A model generated the notes under the pieces. The model was not told the origin of the DNA, made no database searches, and saw nothing but the letters and a program-made list of their open reading frames with translations. The position numbers and the translations under genes were made by a program. This document shows positions 7,560 through 15,264 of a stretch of DNA of 16,508 nt, in pieces. Where the stretch lies: assembly GCA_021778785.1 (NCBI GenBank), contig JAJYBX010000009.1, positions 1-16,508 of the forward strand. The letters are read 5' to 3'. Within the stretch, counting starts at the first letter, position 1. Every line of letters starts with the position of its first letter. The DNA comes from Acidobacteriota bacterium (GTDB lineage: Bacteria > Acidobacteriota > Holophagae > Holophagales > Holophagaceae).

Positions 7560-8933
7560 ATGGATCGCTTCATCGGTCTGGCCGGAATCGTGGCCTTCAT
7601 GGCCCTTGCGTACGCCCTGTCCCACAAGCGCAGCGCCATCCACTGGCGGACCGTGGCCTGGGGCCTCGGCCTGCAGTGGATCTTCGCGGTGGTGGTGCTG
7701 AAGGGCACGGCCCTCTCCGGCCTGCTGGGCTTCCTCCCGTTCCCGCGCGGGGCCGGGTGGGTGGTGCTGGCCCTGATGTTCCTTCCCATGGCCCTGCGCC
7801 GGTTCGCGGGCTACGAGAACCGGACCCTCAACTGGTCCCTCTTCGCCGTCATCATCCTGGGCCTGCTGCGCGGCAACCTGGTGGGCTCCACCTTCGACCG
7901 CATGCGGGTGGTGGTCCAGCACCTGATGGACTACGCCCACGCGGGGGCCAGCTTCGTCTTCGGATCGCTGTCCGACGGGCCCGGCGGGAAGGTGGGGATG
8001 GTCTTCGCCTTCGCCGTGCTGCCCACCATCATCTTCGTGGCCAGCATCTTCGCCGTCCTCTACTACCTGGGCGTCATGCAGTGGGTGGTGGGCGCCGCGG
8101 CCCGGGCCATGGGCCGGTTCCTCAAGGTCTCCGGCGCGGAGAGCGTGAACGTGGCCGCCAGCATCCTCATGGGCCAGACCGAGGCGCCCCTGACCATCCG
8201 GCCCTTCCTGACCCGCATGACCCGCAGCGAGCTGATGGTGGTCATGACCGCGGGCATGGCCCACGTCTCCGGCAGCATCATGGTGGCCTACGTGCAGGTG
8301 GCCCACGTGGACATCGTCCACCTGCTCACGGCCGTGATCATGACGGCGCCCGGGGCCGTGATGATGGCCAAGATCCTGGAGCCGGAGACGGAGGTCCCCG
8401 AGACCAGTGGCGAGGTCAAGGTGGACATCCCCAATCACGATGCCAACGTCCTGGACGCCGCGGCCCGCGGCGCCTTCGAGGGCGGCCAGCTGGCCTTCAA
8501 CGTGGCGGTGATGCTCATCGCGTTCATCGCCCTCATCTTCCTCATCAACGGCCTGATGCAGGCCATCCATCCCGGCTTCAGCCTGGAGTGGGTGCTGGGC
8601 TGGGTCTTCAAGGTCCCCGCCTTCCTCATGGGCGTGCCCTGGTCCGAGGCGGGCCAGGTGGGCGGCCTCCTGGGCAAGCGCATGGTGGTGAACGAGTTCG
8701 TGGCCTTCCTGGATCTGGGCCAGATGACCACCCTGTCGGCGAAGGCCAAGCTCATCTCCACCTTCGCCCTCTGCGGGTTCGCCAACTTCAGCAGCATCGC
8801 CATCCAGGTGGGCGGCATCGGCGCCCTCGCCCCGGAACGCCGGGGCGACCTCGCCCGGCTGGGCGTGCGCGCCATGCTGGCGGGCACCCTGGCGAACTTC
8901 CTGAGCGCCTGCATCGCCGGCATCCTGAGCTGA
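7560..8933 (+). CDS. nupC: Concentrative nucleoside transporter, NupC/CNT family
   Basis: A 457-residue inner-membrane protein of the CNT family, which imports nucleosides with H+ or Na+. The nucleoside-site motifs are present: GQTEAPL (Gln206, Thr207, Glu208), NEFVAFLDL (Asn378, Glu379) and ANFSSIAIQVGG (Phe410, Ser411, Ser412). The end is rich in Gly and hydrophobic residues (LAGTLANFLSACIAGIL). At 457 residues it is longer than E. coli NupC (400), and the extra length is partly the soluble loop near residues 275-305, as in other long CNT proteins. The start is the ATG at 7560, with GGAG directly after the stop of the Roadblock gene. Earlier in-frame starts would overlap that gene and lack hydrophobic character. 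Substrate and coupling ion are not decided by sequence alone. Confidence 0.92.
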   Translation: MDRFIGLAGIVAFMALAYALSHKRSAIHWRTVAWGLGLQWIFAVVVLKGTALSGLLGFLPFPRGAGWVVLALMFLPMALRRFAGYENRTLNWSLFAVIILGLLRGNLVGSTFDRMRVVVQHLMDYAHAGASFVFGSLSDGPGGKVGMVFAFAVLPTIIFVASIFAVLYYLGVMQWVVGAAARAMGRFLKVSGAESVNVAASILMGQTEAPLTIRPFLTRMTRSELMVVMTAGMAHVSGSIMVAYVQVAHVDIVHLLTAVIMTAPGAVMMAKILEPETEVPETSGEVKVDIPNHDANVLDAAARGAFEGGQLAFNVAVMLIAFIALIFLINGLMQAIHPGFSLEWVLGWVFKVPAFLMGVPWSEAGQVGGLLGKRMVVNEFVAFLDLGQMTTLSAKAKLISTFALCGFANFSSIAIQVGGIGALAPERRGDLARLGVRAMLAGTLANFLSACIAGILS

Positions 8934-9009
8934 TCGGAAAAAAAAGTCTAAACATCCAGCCCTCCAGCTTGGCCCCCGAACTGCCGATGGGAAGCGGGTG
9001 GAGGTACCC

Positions 9010-9513
9010 ATGTCCAAGTCCCGCCCCGCTCTCCTGGCCCTGGTCATGCTTTCGGCGTCGCTGCTCTCCGCCGGCGACTACGAGGCGCTGTTCGGCGCCA
9101 TCAAGAAGGCCTGGCCCGGGAAGGCCAGCGTGGCCGTGGTCTGCGATGCCAATGCGAGCCGGCCGGCGCTCAATGCCCTCACCGCCGCCGCTGCGGGCAT
9201 GAAGGTGCTCGTGGTGGACGTGAAGGGCCCCCAGGACATGGGCAAGGCCATCGGCATGCTCAGTGGGCACAAGCCCGATGCCGTCGTCCTCCTGGAGGGC
9301 GATCACGTGGCCGGCGATGGTTCCTCCGCCGCCAGCTTCCTCATCCAGCGCATGGCGGCCCAGAAGGTGCCCACCGCCGCCACCACCGAGGCGGGCGCCA
9401 AGCAGGGCGCAGCCCTGGCCATCGGCTCCGGCACCGGCGGCAAGCTGCTCTGCAACGCCAAGGTGGCTGCCGTGGCCGGCGTCCCCGTGCCGACGGGGGC
9501 CACTTCGCTCTGA
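9010..9513 (+). CDS. Small exported protein, possibly ABC-substrate-binding-like
   Basis: A 167-residue protein with a signal peptide (about 1-21, ending SLLSAG). The ATG at 9010 is chosen because GGAGGT lies five bases upstream; an in-frame GTG at 8998 is the alternative. The mature part alternates strands and helices: KASVAVVCDANAS, MKVLVVDVKG, KPDAVVLLEGDHVAGDG, then KVPTAATTEAGAKQGAALAIG. This resembles a single lobe of ABC_sub_bind-type periplasmic proteins, where a Pro-containing strand is followed by a residue run ending in G-A. At this length it would be only one lobe, so a full binding protein is unlikely. The assignment is tentative. It lies 76 bases after nupC, with an A-rich run (8938-8945) between them, and converges on pssA with only 13 bases separating the stops. 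Confidence 0.7.
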   Translation: MSKSRPALLALVMLSASLLSAGDYEALFGAIKKAWPGKASVAVVCDANASRPALNALTAAAAGMKVLVVDVKGPQDMGKAIGMLSGHKPDAVVLLEGDHVAGDGSSAASFLIQRMAAQKVPTAATTEAGAKQGAALAIGSGTGGKLLCNAKVAAVAGVPVPTGATSL

Positions 9514-9526
9514 ATCCTTCCGGACC

Positions 9527-10369
9527 TCAGTGGATGACGGGCTCCATCTCCTCCGCCCCGTCGTGGGGCGGGAGGATGCCCCGCCAGCCCGCCTTCCAGG
9601 CCAGGTTGAGGGCCACGCCCAGCAGGATGTAGGTGGCGAAGAAGCCCACGAAGAAACGCTGCTGGAACAGGATCATGAGGGCGAAGAGCAGGACGATCGC
9701 CAGGCTGGTGAACATGGCGGCCCGGGGATTCCCCGCCCGCTTCTTGAAGCTGGGGAAGCGGATCGTGGACACCATCAGCAGCCCGACGAGAAAGAGCACC
9801 GCCGCGAACAGGTAGGCGTGGAGGGCCGAAGCCGGGGGGGTCGGGCGCCAGATGATGATGGACGCCACCACCGCCGCGCCCGCCGGGATGGGCAGGCCCA
9901 CGAAGTAGCGGGGATCCACGGAGCCCACTTGGACGTTGAACCGCGCCAGGCGCAGGGCCCCGCAGGCCGTGAACACGAAGGAGGCGGCCCAGCCCGCGGC
10001 CCGGATGTGGGAGTCGTGGATGCCCATCTGGAAGAAGCCGTACCGGTAGGCCAGGATGGCGGGCGCCATGCCGAAGCTCACCACGTCCGCCAGGCTGTCG
10101 AGCTGGACGCCGAACTCCGTGGCGGTGTTGGTGGCCCGGGCCACCCGGCCGTCCAGGCCATCGAAGATCCCGGCCAGCACCAGCAGGCCCGCCGCCCAGA
10201 GGAAGAAGCGTTCCGGCGTGGCGCCCGCGGCATTGAGGGACATGACCACGCTGGAGAAGCCGCAGAACACGGACGCCATGGTGATGCTGGAGGGCAGCAC
10301 GAACATGGAGCGCCGGACGGCGCGGATGCGGCGGGCTTTGCGTTCTTCGGGGCTGAGGCGGGGGCGCAT
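9527..10369 (-). CDS. pssA: CDP-diacylglycerol-serine O-phosphatidyltransferase
   Basis: A 280-residue integral membrane enzyme that makes phosphatidylserine from CDP-diacylglycerol and L-serine, the first committed step to phosphatidylethanolamine. The CDP-alcohol phosphotransferase motif D-x2-DG-x2-AR-x8-G-x3-D-x3-D is complete: Asp70, Asp73, Gly74, Ala77, Arg78, Gly87, Asp91, Asp95. Several hydrophobic segments follow (near 55-67, 105-130, 160-180, 185-205 and 220-245). The basic N-terminus (RPRLSPEERKARRIRAVRR) and length fit the Bacillus-type (class II) PssA. The ATG at 10369 is the only usable start, because an in-frame stop lies just upstream. Its Shine-Dalgarno is weak. No psd gene is next to it in this window. 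It is transcribed divergently from mnmG. PssA versus phosphatidylglycerophosphate synthase is decided by the N-terminus and length, which is fair but not absolute. Confidence 0.85.
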   Translation of the reverse strand: MRPRLSPEERKARRIRAVRRSMFVLPSSITMASVFCGFSSVVMSLNAAGATPERFFLWAAGLLVLAGIFDGLDGRVARATNTATEFGVQLDSLADVVSFGMAPAILAYRYGFFQMGIHDSHIRAAGWAASFVFTACGALRLARFNVQVGSVDPRYFVGLPIPAGAAVVASIIIWRPTPPASALHAYLFAAVLFLVGLLMVSTIRFPSFKKRAGNPRAAMFTSLAIVLLFALMILFQQRFFVGFFATYILLGVALNLAWKAGWRGILPPHDGAEEMEPVIH

Positions 10370-10412
10370 GGGAAAAGTCTCTCACAGTCCTCCGGAATCC
10401 AAGGATGGGCCG

Positions 10413-10435
10413 TTCCCGGGGTCATGCCCGGGGAA
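10413..10435 (+). promoter_or_regulatory. Strong hairpin in the pssA-mnmG intergenic region
   Basis: TTCCCGGG pairs with CCCGGGGAA (one extra G) around a GTCATG loop. It lies between the divergent starts of pssA and mnmG, in the probable 5' region of mnmG. It has no following T-run, so it is not a classical terminator. Its function is unknown. Confidence 0.4.
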
Positions 10436-10471
10436 ACCCGCCCCGGTATGCTTGCTACCTCTGGAGGGCGT

Positions 10472-12355
10472 TTGAAGCGGATCGTGGTCATCGGCGGCGG
10501 GCATGCCGGGATCGAGGCGGCACAGATCGCCGCCCGCATGGGCCTGGACGCGACCCTGCTCACCATGAACCTGGACCAGATCGGCCAGATGAGCTGCAAC
10601 CCCAGCATTGGCGGCGTGGGCAAGGGCCACATGGTGCGGGAGCTGGACGCCCTGGGGGGCGCCATGGGCCGCCTCATCGACGCCACGGGCATCCACTTCC
10701 GCATCCTGAACGAGAGTCGCGGCCTGGCCGTGCGCGGGCCCCGGGCCCAGGCGGACAAGGTGAAGTACCGCATCGCCGCGCGGCGCCTGCTGGAGGGCAC
10801 GCCCCACCTGAAGCTCCGCCAGGGCACGGCCGCGGCCCTCCTGTGGGAGGCGGACACCCGGGGCCTGCGGGGCGTGGAGCTGCTGGACGGCTCGATCCTC
10901 CCCTGCGAGGCGGTGGTGGTCACCAGCGGGACCTTCCTGAACGGCCGGGTGCTCATCGGGGAGAAGCGGCTGGAGGCGGGCCGCGCGGGGGAACCCGCCA
11001 GCACCCATCTGGCCGAGCAGCTGAAGGCCCTGGGCCTCCGGAACCGCCGCCTGAAGACGGGCACCAGCCCCCGCCTGGCCCGGGCCAGCATCGACTTCAC
11101 CCGCCTCCAGGTGCAGCCGGGGGACGATCCGCCCCGGCCCTTCAGCTTCTTCAGCGAAGGCATCCCCCAGCCCCAGGTGCCCTGCCACATCGTGCACACC
11201 ACGCCCGCGACCGAGGCCATCGTCCGCGAGAACCTCCGCCGATCCAGCCTCTACGGGGGCCACATCGAGGGCGTCGGGCCCCGCTACTGTCCCTCCATCG
11301 AGGACAAGTTCGTGAAGTTCCCCGACAAGGGCCACCACCAGATCTTCGTGGAGCCCGAGAGCCTGGAGACCGAGGAGATCTACCTGGCGGGCTTGTCCAC
11401 CTCCATGCCCCCGGAGGTGCAGCTCCGCATGGTGCGCAGCCTGCCGGGCTTCGAGCGGGCCGAGATCCTGCGGCCCGGCTACGCCATCGAGTACGACAGC
11501 TTCGACCCCCTGCAACTCGACCGGGACCTGTCCCTCCGCGGCCTGGAGGGCGTGTGGTTCGCGGGCCAGATCAACGGCACCACCGGCTACGAGGAGGCCG
11601 CGGGCCAGGGGCTCCTGGCCGGGATCAATGCCGCGCGCTGGCTGCAGGGGCGGGAGCCGGTCGTGCTGGGCCGCGACCAGGCCTACCTGGGCGTGATGGT
11701 GGATGACCTCGTCACCAAGGGGACCGACGAGCCCTACCGGATGCTCACGGCCCGGGCCGAGCACCGGCTGGGCCTGGCCTGCGACCTGGCGGACGCCCGC
11801 CTGCTGGCCGTGGCCCGGGAGGTGGGGGCCCTCGCCCCGGGGGAGCAGGCCCGGGTGGAAGCCAAGCTGGCACGCCGGGAGCGCCTGCGGACCCAGTGCG
11901 AGGCGGCCTGGGTGACGCAGACCAGCCCCTTCGGGCCCGTGGCAGAAAGGGCCGAACTGCGCCTGGATGCGGGCCTGAGCCTCTCGGATTTCCTGCGGCG
12001 CCAGCAGCTGACGCCGGCCGATGCGGACGACTGCCTCGGCCTGCTGGAGGGCTGGGCGGCACCCCAGTCCGGCTGGGACCCGGCCCTGGAACGCGACCTC
12101 CTCCTCTTCGAGCTGCGCTACGCGGGCTACCGGGAGCGGGAGGCCCGCCTGCTGGAGGGCCAGCGGGCCTGGGACCACGTGCGTATCCCCGCGGATTTCC
12201 GGGTGGAGCACCTGCCGGGGCTTTCCACAGAAGTGAAAGAAAAACTCAAGTTGCATCGGCCCGAGACCCTGGGCCAGGCCAGCCGCATCCCGGGCATCAC
12301 CCCGGCGGCGGTGACCCTCCTGCACCTCGTCATCGATCGATCCAAAGCCATATAA
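10472..12355 (+). CDS. mnmG: tRNA uridine-5-carboxymethylaminomethyl modification enzyme MnmG
   Basis: About 627 residues from TTG 10472, or 635 from the in-frame ATG at 10448. With MnmE it adds the carboxymethylaminomethyl group to wobble U34 of certain tRNAs, using FAD and NADH. The FAD-binding motif VVIGGGHAG is at residues 5-13, followed by SCNPSIGGVGKGH. The two family signatures are present: GPRYCPSIEDK (catalytic-type Cys near residue 273) and AGQINGTTGYEEAAGQG (from about 364). The C-terminal MnmG-associated helical domain (RYAGYREREARLLE) is complete, and the length is normal for the family. For the start, GGAGGG lies 4-9 bases before TTG, whereas ATG 10448 has only a distant GGGGA, so I prefer TTG, with moderate confidence. 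No MnmE or rsmG neighbour is seen. Confidence 0.93.
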   Translation: MKRIVVIGGGHAGIEAAQIAARMGLDATLLTMNLDQIGQMSCNPSIGGVGKGHMVRELDALGGAMGRLIDATGIHFRILNESRGLAVRGPRAQADKVKYRIAARRLLEGTPHLKLRQGTAAALLWEADTRGLRGVELLDGSILPCEAVVVTSGTFLNGRVLIGEKRLEAGRAGEPASTHLAEQLKALGLRNRRLKTGTSPRLARASIDFTRLQVQPGDDPPRPFSFFSEGIPQPQVPCHIVHTTPATEAIVRENLRRSSLYGGHIEGVGPRYCPSIEDKFVKFPDKGHHQIFVEPESLETEEIYLAGLSTSMPPEVQLRMVRSLPGFERAEILRPGYAIEYDSFDPLQLDRDLSLRGLEGVWFAGQINGTTGYEEAAGQGLLAGINAARWLQGREPVVLGRDQAYLGVMVDDLVTKGTDEPYRMLTARAEHRLGLACDLADARLLAVAREVGALAPGEQARVEAKLARRERLRTQCEAAWVTQTSPFGPVAERAELRLDAGLSLSDFLRRQQLTPADADDCLGLLEGWAAPQSGWDPALERDLLLFELRYAGYREREARLLEGQRAWDHVRIPADFRVEHLPGLSTEVKEKLKLHRPETLGQASRIPGITPAAVTLLHLVIDRSKAI

Positions 12356-12375
12356 CCAAGTTGTGATTCCCGTCC

Positions 12376-12406
12376 TTGACCTTTCATGTAACTGGAAACT
12401 TATGCT
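12376..12406 (+). promoter_or_regulatory. CueR/MerR-type promoter with 19-base spacer
   Basis: A -35 box TTGACC (12376-12381) and a -10 box TATGCT (12401-12406) are separated by 19 bases. The long spacer is diagnostic for MerR-family activated promoters, where the bound regulator twists the DNA. The spacer shares CTGGAA with the E. coli copA promoter, whose -35 box is also TTGACC, and contains the inverted pair TTTC/GAAA. It lies 25 bases before the regulator's start codon, so it probably drives the regulator, copZ and copA together, with autoregulation. Confidence 0.75.
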
Positions 12407-12431
12407 GAAGGCCTCGACCCGGGAGGTCCGC

Positions 12432-12896
12432 ATGGCTGCCGCCGAAGTCTCCACCCTCCGCCCCATCAAGCTCCTGAAGATCGGCCAGCTGGCCAAGCTC
12501 ACGGGCATCTCCGCGCGGAACCTGCGCTTCTACGCGGACACCGGCGTGTTCGGGGAGCTGCCGCGGTCGCCCAAGGGCTACCGCCTCTTCCCCCCGGAGG
12601 CCATGCACTGGGTCCGCATGCTGCGGGCCGCCCAGGCCGCCGGTTTCACCCTCGAGGAAGTGGAGCACCTCCTGCGCGCCCTGCGGCAGGACACGGTGCC
12701 CTGCCAGCACGTGCGCCAGGCCCTGGGCGAGAAGCTCTCGGCCCTGGAGGCCAAGCTCAGCGAGATCCAGCTGCTCGTGGAGGTGCTGCGCATCACCCTG
12801 AACACGCCTGATGGCGCCAACAGCGAGCTGGGCTGCAACCTGATGGAGATCCTGCTGGCCCAGGCGGAACGTCTGCCGGCCCTGGCCCGCGCCTGA
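12432..12896 (+). CDS. cueR: MerR-family metal-responsive regulator, CueR-like
   Basis: A 154-residue MerR-family regulator. The N-terminal winged HTH (residues about 14-82) reads KIGQLAKLTGISARNLRFY with the wing RSPKGYRLF. A dimer helix (about 92-121) and a short C-terminal region follow. Its cysteines are unusual: Cys91 at the start of the dimer helix and Cys135 in the C-terminal loop. CueR has the pair C-x7-C in that loop and Ser where Cys91 is, while Zn/Pb/Hg sensors have Cys there. Here the first loop Cys is missing (TPDGANSELGC). The genome context (copZ, copA) and the 19-base-spacer promoter point to Cu(I), but metal choice is uncertain. The start at ATG 12432 is set by GGAGGT five bases upstream; earlier in-frame starts at 12363 and 12402 lack this. 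It is 15 bases from copZ and probably co-transcribed. Confidence 0.85.
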   Translation: MAAAEVSTLRPIKLLKIGQLAKLTGISARNLRFYADTGVFGELPRSPKGYRLFPPEAMHWVRMLRAAQAAGFTLEEVEHLLRALRQDTVPCQHVRQALGEKLSALEAKLSEIQLLVEVLRITLNTPDGANSELGCNLMEILLAQAERLPALARA

Positions 12897-12911
12897 ACCC
12901 GGAGGAACGGC

Positions 12912-13118
12912 ATGAGCACCGAGACCTACACCGTGAAGGGCATGACCTGCGGCGGCTGCGTCCGCCATGTGGAGAAGGCCCTCAAGGCCACGCCCGGCGT
13001 CACGGCCGTGACCGTCGATCTGGCCAGTGCCAGCGCGACCGTGGAAGGCAGCGCCAGCTTCGAGACCCTGGTCGTCCAGGTGGCTGAGGCCGGCTACGAG
13101 ATGAGCCGGAAGGCCTGA
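12912..13118 (+). CDS. copZ: Copper chaperone CopZ (single HMA domain)
   Basis: A 68-residue single heavy-metal-associated domain with the Cu(I)-binding motif MTCGGC (Cys13, Cys16). CopZ-type chaperones bind Cu(I) in the cytosol and pass it to CopA or the regulator. It has a GGAGG ribosome site six bases before the ATG. By my count 50 of 68 residues match the first 68 residues of the CopA that follows, and the DNA is also very similar over the first 80 bases, so it looks like a duplicated copy of the CopA N-terminal domain. It sits between the regulator and copA, with 34 bases between it and the copA start. Gene order and motif make the assignment firm. Confidence 0.93.
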   Translation: MSTETYTVKGMTCGGCVRHVEKALKATPGVTAVTVDLASASATVEGSASFETLVVQVAEAGYEMSRKA

Positions 13119-13152
13119 TCCCCCGGGCCGGACCGCGACTCCGGAGGCGTCC

Positions 13153-15264
13153 GTGAGCACCGAGACCTACACCGTCACCGGCATGACCTGCGCCAGCTGC
13201 GTGCGGCATGTGGAGAAGGCGCTCAAGGCCGCCCCCGGGGTCACGTCCGTGGTGGTGAACTTGGCCACGAACCAGGCCACGGTGGAAGGGGCGGCCTCCT
13301 TCGAGACCCTGGCGGAACAGGTGACTGAAGCCGGCTACGGCCTCGACCGACCGGCCTCGGAAGCGGCCCCGGTGGAGGAGGATCTCGCGCCTGCAAGGCG
13401 GCGGATGCGGGTGGCCCTGATCCTCACCGCCCCCATGATCCTGGCGATGATCCCGGGGCTGGGAATCCACCTGCCCGGATGGCTGCAGGCCCTGCTGTCG
13501 GCGCCGGTGGTGTTCTGGGCGGGGGGAGGCTTCTTCCGCCGCGCGGCCCGGCAGGCCCGCCACGGCCAGGCCTCCATGGATACCCTCATCGCCCTGGGCT
13601 CCGGCGTGGCCTGGACCTTCGCGGTGGCCGAATGGCTGCGGGGCGCACATCACCTGAGCTTCGAGACGGCCGCGGCCCTGGTGGCCTTCCTCCTCACGGG
13701 CAAGTACCTGGAGGCGCGGGCCAAGACCCGGGCCACGGATGCCCTCAAGGAGCTGCTCTCCCTGGCGCCGCCCACGGCCCTTCGGCTGGGGTCGGATGGG
13801 GCGATCACCGAAGTGCCCGTGAGCGCCCTGCAGAAGGGGGACCGGGTGCGGATCCTCCCCGGCCATGCGGTTCCGGCGGATGGCCGGGTGGCCTCGGGCC
13901 AGGCGGAGGTGGACGAATCCATGCTCACGGGCGAGCCCCTGCCCGTGCCCAAGGCCGCAGGGGAGACCCTGGTGGCCGGCACCGTCGTCCACGGCGCGGC
14001 CCTGGAGATGGAGGTCCTCGCGGTGGGCGCGGAGACCCAGCTGGCGCGGATGGCGCACCTGGTGGCCCAGGCCCAGGGATCCAAGGCCCCGGCCCAGGAT
14101 CTGGCGGATCGCATCAGCGCCGTCTTCGTGCCGGCCATCCTCCTCCTCGCGCTGCTCACCCTGGGGGGCTGGTGGTGGACCCAGGGCAGTCTGGCCCTCG
14201 CCTGGCGTCCGGCCGTGACGCTGCTGGTCATCGCCTGCCCCTGCGCCCTGGGGTTGGCCACGCCCGTGGCCGTGATGGTGGGGCTCGGGGCGGCGGCGAG
14301 GCGGGGCGTGCTGGTGAGGGATGCCGCGGCCCTGGAGGCCCTGGGCAAGGCGACCGACCTGGCCTTCGACAAGACGGGAACCCTCACGGAGGGCCGGCCC
14401 CGCCTCCGGTCGGTGCAGGTGCTGGGCGACCTCGACGAGGCGGAGCTGGTGGGCATCGCGGCCAGCCTGGAGCGGGATTCGGAGCACCCCATCGCCCGGG
14501 GCCTGGTGGCGGCCCATGGCGGCGGGCTTCTGCCCGTGGAGGGCTTCCGGGCCCACCCGGGCGGGGGGATCAGCGGTTCCTTGTCCGGCACGGCCTATCG
14601 GCTCGGCAGCCAGGCCTTCCTGGGGATGGCCTTCCCGACGGAGGATCCCGATGGGACATCCGTGGGACTGGCGGGGCCCCATGGGCTGCTGGGGGTCTTC
14701 GTGCTGGGGGACCGCCTCCGGCCGGAAGCCCCGACGGTGATCGCCAGGCTGCGGGCCCAGGGGCTGCGCCTGCATCTCTTCACGGGCGACCGGGAGGCGC
14801 CGGGACGCGCCATGGCCCAGGCGGCGGGCATCGATTCGGTGGCGGCGGGCCTGCGCCCCGAGGAGAAGCTCGAGCGGATCAAGGCCCTCCAGGCCTCGGG
14901 CGCGGTGGTGGGGTTCGTGGGTGACGGCGTGAACGACGCCCCGGCCCTGGCCCAGGCCGATTGCGGAATTGCCATGGGCTCCGGGGCGGGTCAGCAGGGC
15001 ACCGGCGCGGCCATGGCCGCGGCGCCCCTGGTGCTGCTGCGGGCGGGACTGGAGCCGGTGCTGGAGGCCCGGCGCCTGGCGGGGCGGACCGCACGCATCA
15101 TCCGCCAGAACCTGGGCTGGGCCTTCGGCTACAACCTCGTGCTGGTGCCCCTGGCCGCCTTCGGCCAGCTGGAACGGTTCGGGGGGCCCATGCTGGCGGG
15201 GCTCGCGATGGGCCTGAGCTCCCTCACGGTGGTGCTCAACGCGCTGCGGCTGCGGCGGCGCTAG
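13153..15264 (+). CDS. copA: Cu(I)-exporting P1B-type ATPase CopA
   Basis: A 703-residue P1B-1 ATPase that pumps Cu(I) out of the cytosol. In order: one N-terminal HMA domain (MTCASC, Cys13 and Cys16), actuator TGE (259-261), transmembrane CPC (362-364), phosphorylation motif DKTGT (Asp406), SEHP (443-446) and hinge GDGVNDAP (590-597). TM7 has the YN pair (660-661) and TM8 has MxxSS (Met686, Ser689, Ser690), the signature of Cu(I) specificity. The start is GTG 13153 with GGAGG five bases upstream. One oddity is the stretch at 610-622, which reads GSGAGQQGTGAAM: residues that are normally GT-DVA-x-E are changed, and a short Gly/Gln insertion is present. Its stop codon touches the galU stop. 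It is the last gene of the cueR-copZ-copA operon. Confidence 0.95.
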   Translation: MSTETYTVTGMTCASCVRHVEKALKAAPGVTSVVVNLATNQATVEGAASFETLAEQVTEAGYGLDRPASEAAPVEEDLAPARRRMRVALILTAPMILAMIPGLGIHLPGWLQALLSAPVVFWAGGGFFRRAARQARHGQASMDTLIALGSGVAWTFAVAEWLRGAHHLSFETAAALVAFLLTGKYLEARAKTRATDALKELLSLAPPTALRLGSDGAITEVPVSALQKGDRVRILPGHAVPADGRVASGQAEVDESMLTGEPLPVPKAAGETLVAGTVVHGAALEMEVLAVGAETQLARMAHLVAQAQGSKAPAQDLADRISAVFVPAILLLALLTLGGWWWTQGSLALAWRPAVTLLVIACPCALGLATPVAVMVGLGAAARRGVLVRDAAALEALGKATDLAFDKTGTLTEGRPRLRSVQVLGDLDEAELVGIAASLERDSEHPIARGLVAAHGGGLLPVEGFRAHPGGGISGSLSGTAYRLGSQAFLGMAFPTEDPDGTSVGLAGPHGLLGVFVLGDRLRPEAPTVIARLRAQGLRLHLFTGDREAPGRAMAQAAGIDSVAAGLRPEEKLERIKALQASGAVVGFVGDGVNDAPALAQADCGIAMGSGAGQQGTGAAMAAAPLVLLRAGLEPVLEARRLAGRTARIIRQNLGWAFGYNLVLVPLAAFGQLERFGGPMLAGLAMGLSSLTVVLNALRLRRR

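Noticed and set aside
8938..8945. Run of eight A after nupC as a terminator
   Set aside because: There is no stable stem before it, and the run is on the wrong strand (A rather than T) for a plus-strand terminator.
9263..10471. Upstream extension of the mnmG open frame to 9263
   Set aside because: It would overlap the small exported gene and run antisense to pssA. The FAD motif is expected near the N-terminus, and GGAGGG precedes the later start.
10382..12508. Minus-strand open frame opposite mnmG
   Set aside because: Antisense shadow; mnmG has complete family signatures.
13000..14775. Minus-strand open frame opposite copA
   Set aside because: Antisense shadow; copA carries every P1B motif.
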